Assembly: GCF_002878395.1 (NCBI RefSeq)
Contig: NW_025861622.1
Coordinates: 133,007-197,006, forward strand
Origin: Capsicum annuum
Lineage: Eukaryota > Streptophyta > Magnoliopsida > Solanales > Solanaceae
Direction of reading: 5' to 3'
DNA length: 64,000 nucleotides
Each line of letters opens with the position of its first letter. Position 1 is the stretch's first letter. Below are positions 57,758 through 64,000 of the stretch, in pieces. Under the pieces are notes generated by a model that was given only the letters and a program-made list of their open reading frames with translations, made no database searches and was not told the origin of the DNA. A program made the translations under genes and the position numbers.

Positions 57758-59411
57758 TCATATTTTCACTCAACTTTTAAAAATATCCTAGTAAAGTGAT
57801 TTATGTTTTCTTTGTTCCAACAAAGTAATCCAAGTTTGTACATTTTTCTTACAAACTAATAATTGCTAAAACTAACATAAATGATGAGAGAAAATGCCTA
57901 AAAGCTTGAACATTTCCCTAAGTTGAGTGATAAAATGAGAAACTGACTCTTCATGTTATTGACATTTTACCTTCTGCTTTGTCAGATATTTGTTATCGCC
58001 TTCATAAGAACTCCTCGAGTACTTATCATCCTAGATTTTCTTCTATCATGAGGTTTTATTTTTTATTTTTCACTATCTTCATCACGTAGGAGATATATGT
58101 GCCGCCATAGCTGCATTATGAAAACGTAGATCCAACTTATCTTCCTTATTTACCTCCTCAAAATTATTCTAACCTTGTAGATTGACATGCCTGTATGAGA
58201 ATCTAGGGTTTAAAGGGCAACATTTTTCATCTATATTTCACAGGGATGACAAAAAATAAAAAATTTACAAAATAACAAAGACATGAAAGAGACCATGCCT
58301 TACAAGAAAATGTAATGGCCGACAGTCACCTACGATAAGGTGTGGCTATCAACATACTTGCAAGGTAAAGACTCTTACACGCGTTAGCCCTTTACCATAC
58401 TAACAAGCACATCTAGCTGAGTATAAATTCCCTACTGACAAGGAGCAAAGGAGTGCATGCCTTATCTGTCAGTTTTTTTTGTTTACATAAGGTTGAGAGG
58501 AAAAACTAGATTACAAAGTAGTTGGGTAGTAATGTGAATACAAGGTTGTGTAAGATTACAAAATTTGGAAAGAAATAACATGAAATTTTTTTGGGACCAA
58601 TTTCATATCTATATATTTACTTTTCATGCATTTTCTGTTGTCACATTTTGCTTTTAAAGAGTTAATTTCACTAATTTTGAAACATAAATTAAATTAGATT
58701 AATTTGATAGTTTAAAATTAAACTTTGAAGATTCTAAATCTATACAAAAAGTACTATAAAATATAATATTTCTTAAAATGATGAAAAGCTACATTTTAAA
58801 TTGTTGGTCAAATATTATATCGTTTGATTATTAAAAGGAAAATTATAAAAATAAAAAGAAATGGAGAGAGAAGTAAATAAAAGAATCAGATGATTATGGA
58901 GATAAGAGAGGCTATTGATGTGTTACGGCCTAAAAATTTGATGAAATATAAGAAATATGTGTTTTTGTGTGATTTAACTATTTTTTCCTTTCCATAGTTG
59001 CATTAGGGTATTTATATGGTTATCTTTTGATCCGTGCAAGGGATGGCTAAACGGACTATGCCAGTAGATCCGAAACGTCAATTTTAGGGTGGTAACATAT
59101 TTTGTGTAGTTTTGTGGCTTTTAAATCTCATTTCGACAAAATCATAATTTCGGATTTTGGGGGTCAACTTTGTGAAATAAATATATTTTTTAAAATTTTG
59201 ACATTGCTATTGAGTCTAGAACATTGAATTTAGTGTGGTTACATAGTACATTTGCATATATTAAACTCCGAACGAATCTCGGACACCTCATCAAAGTTCA
59301 TATTGGACCTATAAAATCAGGTGTACCTAGCTGCACCACCTGGAGCACAAAGGGTAAAACTCATTTGAGGAGGATGATTTATGATTTGAATACCTGGTAA
59401 CCTAGGTATAG

Positions 59412-59419
59412 TATAAATA
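59412..59419 (+). promoter_or_regulatory. TATA box in LTR G
   Basis: TATAAATA in the context 'ggtatagtataaatagccc', about 490 bp from the LTR start, a usual place for the U3 promoter. Confidence 0.5.
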
Positions 59420-60705
59420 GCCCATTTTACCCGATTTTGCTTATTCTTTAACCTTGTCTCTTGAGAGTTAAATCCTAAAATAGTGAGATCTTAAACGTGA
59501 AGCTTGTGGGTTCTTGGGAAGTTGGGTTAGCATCTATTTCTTGATTCTCTTATGGATTTAAGGTAATAATTCACTTTTTTTTTTCTAGTAAATTTCATGA
59601 TTAATCTCTCAAAATCCAAAAATTTGAGGGCTTGATTTTAAGCCCCAATTTTACCCTTTTTAATTTGAATCATATTTCTAATCCTGTAATTACTAGTTTT
59701 CATCAATTTAACCTTCAAAAAAACTTGATTCTTGATTTTAACAAGAATTTTAAAGATTTTGCCTGGTAAAACTTAAAAATAGTTTTTCTTTAATTTGAAC
59801 CTCATTTTTGACTCGATTTGACTTAGATTTTCAGCTGTAGGCTCCTAAAAGTATGGGGATCACATTTTTGAAACTAAGGTTATAATTTTGCCCTTCTTTT
59901 GAAAACTCATTCTGGGATTCCATTTTGATCTTGAACTAAAAGTAAGCAATATAGGTATCGTTAGCTTTGTTTTGACACATATATTTTATACTTCTTGGTT
60001 TTAGTTGAAAAAGAGATCTTTTGTGAGGAGTACGACTAGGTGATCAATGTGTAGCAGACCAATTTCAACATTCGAGGTAGGTTATGGCTCAACTATTCAG
60101 AATGGGTTGGGTAGTTAATTTGTATACCAAAATGTATGTTAAGGCTAGGAACCAACATGAAATATATGCATATATGTTGTGCTCGCATGGGTCATGAATG
60201 TGATGCAATTGTTAAATCTGAGATATCCTGTGATATGTGTGACCATGCGGGGTCTTATGTGATGTTGATAGCCTAGAATGCATATGAATAATTGTATTGT
60301 GTTATTAGAAATTCCTATTGTGGTGCCCTAAGTGTATTGTGATATATATTGATACTGTTTGGGAACATGAATCATGTGAAAAATTCATGAATAGTGAAAA
60401 TAATGAGTGGATATTGTCTCACGAGGTTGTGGTATGGAAACATTGTGGATTGGTTGTGGAAATATTTATTTTGAATGGTTCTGAACATTGCATCATCATT
60501 TTGATATAATCGTATCATTTAGCTTGTTTGTTTTATTGCTTTTTATATATGTTTGTTGTCATGTATATGTTCTTAGTTAATGTCTTGTGCTAGGTATGTT
60601 CTTTGGAAATACTGAAATGACAGAAAACACTAGGAAATACTAAATATTGGTATCAGATATAGGATATTATGGACCTTCTTCAAAGGATTATACTAGAGAA
60701 GACTT

Positions 60706-60784
60706 GATGACTGTGTGTCAACCTCGATGACTGTGTGCCAACCTCGATGACTGTGTGTCAACCTCAAGGCTATGTGGCAACCTC
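60706..60784 (+). repeat. 20-bp tandem repeat, four copies
   Basis: Units 'gatgactgtgtg(t/c)caacctc' at 60706, 60726 and 60746 are followed by a 19-bp diverged copy 'aaggctatgtggcaacctc' at 60766. Confidence 0.92.
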
Positions 60785-61317
60785 GGGCATCATCATCAAC
60801 ATTATCATTTTATACATTTCCTTTGCTTTATTGTGTATATTTTGCGTACCATATTTTCTACTTTGCTTGATCAGCCTATGATACCTATTGAGTACAAGTG
60901 AACCGTATTCACTACTACTATATCTTTTCTGTGCAGATTTAGGTTCGGGTGCACCCTTGTTGCTTAACTCAGGTGATTATTAGATCTTTTAAGGTATTTG
61001 ATGATTTTCAAGCATTAATATGTCTTTTCCAACCTTTGTTTATAGACTATGTATTTGCTTTCATGTCAAAGATAGAGTTTCTCTCGTCTATTAGGATATC
61101 TTATGTATTTCTTGGATTTGAGTTGTACTAGATACGTTCTTATACCTTTGATACCTGATTTTGGGAGTTATGGTTGCATTATTGTGTTTCTTTCCGCATT
61201 TACTATACTTGTATGGTTCATCTTCATAAAATAATCCTTGCCTTGGATGGAAAGAAAAGTAATAGTCTTACATGATATTAGAAAATAAAGAAAAGTAATA
61301 ATTTATGGATGGAAAGT

Positions 61318-63617
61318 GTCATGACCCAACAAATTAGATAGTGTGACACCTACTCTAGTACACTTAGATAGGAGAATCCTTACTACCCAATGAGAAATAT
61401 GCAGAAGTCATAAAAGAAAATCATTACACATTTCAATTATTCTAAAACTTGTTACAATTATTCAGATACATAAGCAATATTCTACCCTAAATATCTAGTC
61501 TAGACAAGTACAAAAGCTACTTAAACAAAGGAGTGTTAAACAAGACTCAACTTCTACCTTTGCAGGGAAAAGACAGAAGTTTTTGAAGATCTCTATCGTC
61601 ATCAAGCAATGAAACCTGAACTAATCATGGAACAAGCTATACCCTTAAAACAATATAACGACAGTAAAATCAATATAACCACACTTACTGGTTAACATCA
61701 TCAATGGACCCAAATTAAATCAGGTAAGGACAATATAAATATATCTGAAATAAGATAGACACTTATTAAATAAATTAAGTCAAATTGACTTCTCATGCAT
61801 TCACCCACTACCCTCTCTATTTTATACTTTATTTATTAGATCCTCACTTTCCTATAATTAGTCTAACCCACAAGTGAACCAGTAAAAATCATTCAATGCT
61901 AATACATTACCCATCAACACTTCTTGTTACTTCTAGCTATGAATATACCACTTACTTAATTCAAGACTCCAATAACACATATCACTATGAATTTCCAAGC
62001 CACTAGTAACAAGTCAATTCCAACTTATTCATAATCATACCTATGGGAATACCCCTCTCCCTCCCCCCCCAAAAAATAGGGACAACACATGTATTAATAT
62101 TTATAAACATATTAATACTCAATTATGGATAAAATAACATCACACGCTTATAGTACCAAACTACAACTACATTCTCACAGTCAAATTAAGTAAGATAGGG
62201 AACCATAAAATAAGTATAGTTAATTAACTAGGTTAATACCATGACTCATACATTTAACATCGACCTCACCATAATTTTTTGTTCACGGAACTTCAACAAA
62301 TAATTACTCAATACAAGTATATCAATAGCCTGAACCACTCATGGATCTAAATAACAAAAGTAATATAACCTGTTCTACTCATGGAAATGTCAAAATCACC
62401 AATACTATGTACACACAAGGTATGGGTCTTATAAATGCCCACTAGTCATGACCTGTGTCTCACCCCAAGCATAGATGAGGTAGAAATGAACCTTAAAACA
62501 TTCTATACAACTGAAATAAATTAAGTGAGAGAACCCTTATTCTTAAGGCAATATTAAAGAACGATACATAAACAACTGGAAATATAATTTCAAACAATAA
62601 TTTGCACTGTCTATGAAGCCTTTAAAAGAATATGTAATTAAAAAATGGTAGATGGTCGAGAAAAGGCCTCAACATACACAAATCATAATTATAACTACGA
62701 CTAAAGAGTATTAGATATATTTTAGCACCAAATGAGAGCGGAGATCACTTATTTCTTTATTGATATGGGATGAGTTTCTAGTAGAAGTTTTCTAATCATA
62801 CCTAATCCTACGTGTACAAAATATGACCTTGAATGAAGGAATGTCACTATATTTAAAACACGTACTGGTATGTAAAGAAAAAAATAACAAATGAGCAAGT
62901 GTATATCTCATGTGAATTAGATATCAAGATGGAGGACTTGTGGACATACGAGTAATAGATCTATAATATGAAATAGTGACCTATTCACTAGTCTTAGTGG
63001 CATATCATCCCTCAAGCGTTAAGTATGAGCAACTATGGACAAAGATTACTAATACTCTAGTATGAATTATATAAATATCCTTCTTAGCATACATATGTGT
63101 TCTAAAACTATTCTTTATAACGAGATACCTAGAAATTTGTCTAGATGATATCATATGCCTATATAAAATGCAAATGATGCATATAACTTTAATCGTAGTT
63201 TGATATAGGGTAAATCCCCATAGGTTCACTATGAGAGTCTATCCGTAAGCCATATGTGCCATATATTGGCTCTAGTTAGGGAAAATAATACTTGGCATCC
63301 CAGCCAATGCCAAATATAAATAATGCCATAAGAGTAGGTGTGCCATAATGTTTGGGCGTACTATAACACCTAATACCGTCCTTTGAAATGGTAAATTTTT
63401 ATCATATAACACCTTGTAGGCCTCTACAAGTAAATTATAATGATGATTATATAGCTACTTAGGTAGTACTTTCCATATACAACTAACTTATTTTATGGAA
63501 TCCATTTAATTTAAGGCTACCTCTTTGATTATACCCTCTTATAATAAAATGCTATATAATATAACTATGTATATTTACTCTAATTTATAGCACGAGATAG
63601 ATATATACATAGTACTT
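61318..63617 (+). mobile_element. LTR E, probable
   Basis: It starts TGTCATGACCCAAC, the common start of a Solanaceae LTR class, and its first 290 bp are repeated in inverse orientation at 57133-57430. It contains the landmark 'atctctatcgtcatcaagca' near 61590. The 3' terminus is not visible; the family-B LTR beginning at 63618 may interrupt it. A homopolymer run of C then A lies at about 62065-62078. No coding remnant is recognised. Confidence 0.5.
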
Positions 63618-64000
63618 TGAAACACCCTGGATTTCGGAACTTGAAAATTTCTTGATCCTTGAGCTCAATGCCTTAGTTACGACTAGACACCAGATTCGTA
63701 AGTTATCTTGATGACTCATAGGGATGTTTCATATATAAATCAGTATGTCAGTGGCTTGACACTGCTTTGAGTACAATTGGCTCACTAAGAGTTGTAAGGA
63801 TATACGTTGAGTCATTAAGTGAAATCATATGGTGTCTAGTGTATACCTCAATTTAGGTTCTGGGTTTACTACAACTGGACCTTATGAGTCGTATTTTCTC
63901 ATTACAAATGGGTTGGTTGACGACTAGACCTTGAAAATTTCTTGATCCTTGAGCTCACTTCCTTGGTTACGACTAGACATCCAGAATCATAAGTTCTCTT
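63618..64000 (+). mobile_element. Gypsy LTR fragment, family B (5' part)
   Basis: It starts TGAAACACCCTGGATTTCGG and aligns to the first about 340 bp of the B LTRs ('ccttgagctcaatg', 'ggctcactaagag', 'tggaccttatgagtcgta'). TG is preserved at the terminus, unlike in B itself. From 63931 the first part is repeated; the window ends inside the repeat. Confidence 0.75.
63641..64000 (+). repeat. 290-bp-period tandem duplication inside the LTR
   Basis: 'ttgaaaatttcttgatcctt' starts at 63641 and again at 63931, and homology runs for about 70 bp to the window end ('ttacgactagaca(t)ccaga(t/a)tc'). Confidence 0.8.

Larger units (their letters stand above)
57431..58920. other. Unassigned AT-rich interval
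   Basis: It contains a 53-bp tandem repeat at 57455-57561 and a coding-like minus-strand remnant at about 57620-57757. The block 58300-58460 is less AT-rich and shows no family. No retroelement terminus or RNA gene is recognised. Confidence 0.35.
58921..61317 (+). mobile_element. LTR-like block G
   Basis: It begins TGTTACGGCCTAAAAATT. A TATAAATA box at 59412-59419 follows a G+C-richer stretch, then a T-rich leader and 'gattttcaagcattaat'-type sequence; a 'gagtacaagtgaaccgta' element near 60890 and 'tgtgcag' at 60931 resemble regions found near transcript ends in plant LTRs. There is no second copy and no PBS, so the 3' edge is set only by the next LTR start at 61318. Two short open frames (60318-60509, 60949-61131) have no family signal. 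Confidence 0.45.

Noticed and set aside
1..64000. A bacterial, phage or other non-plant gene system
   Set aside because: All recognisable coding remnants belong to plant LTR retroelements; there is no operon structure, ribosome-binding site pattern or defence-type gene.

Overview
The window is plant intergenic heterochromatin built almost entirely of decayed LTR retrotransposons. No intact protein-coding gene, rRNA, tRNA gene or CRISPR array is visible. Plant origin is shown by primer-binding sites complementary to initiator tRNA-Met (TGGTATCAGAGC) and to tRNA-Asp (TGGCGCCGTTGCCGGG), by chromodomain-bearing Ty3/gypsy (Tekay/Del-like) polyproteins, and by Athila-type gag/pol. A TS-like SINE with a TTG-repeat tail at 55012-55125 points to Solanaceae. 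Genus cannot be fixed from sequence alone. Every retroelement reading frame carries stops or frameshifts.

Layout, left arm (1-23412): part of a gypsy LTR (family B, 1-1150), a second LTR-like block (about 1801-3230, minus), and an inverted Athila LTR end (3406-3866). Two Athila-type elements then lie tail to tail. Ath1 (3867-13019, plus) has 5' LTR, tRNA-Asp PBS, gag, protease, a palindrome-rich spacer, a long ORF resembling the Solanaceae 'putative plant transposon protein' (Transposase_32) family, a 3' region and a truncated 3' LTR. Ath2 (13020-20053, minus) has gag, RT, RNase H and integrase but lacks protease and the Transposase_32-like ORF. Next comes an LTR (D, 20846-23412) with its polypurine tract but no recognisable body.

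Centre (24494-56486): one minus-strand gypsy element (A) holding four later insertions. Its left (3') LTR is split by plus-strand gypsy element B (25909-35647). Its pol is split between protease and RT by an LTR (F, about 39858-41069). Its right (5') LTR is split by plus-strand gypsy element C (43907-54430) and carries the SINE with an 18-bp target duplication. The two LTRs of A act as each other's uninterrupted reference, so the junctions can be placed almost to the base, with 5-bp near-identical target duplications for A, B and C. A 100-N gap inside C's right LTR is flanked by the same 112 bp on both sides, an unmerged assembly overlap rather than missing sequence.

Right arm (56487-64000): part of an inverted LTR (family E), an AT-rich unassigned stretch with a 53-bp tandem repeat and a coding-like remnant, an LTR-like block G (from 58921) with a TATA box and a 20-bp tandem repeat, an E LTR (from 61318), and the start of another family-B LTR (63618 to the window end) with a 290-bp-period internal duplication.

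The most unusual items are the complementary tail-to-tail Athila pair, a 42-codon indel-free block conserved in the 3' regions of both, and palindromic 'GACGAC...GTCGTC' units found both in the Athila LTR and again just ahead of the Transposase_32-like ORF.
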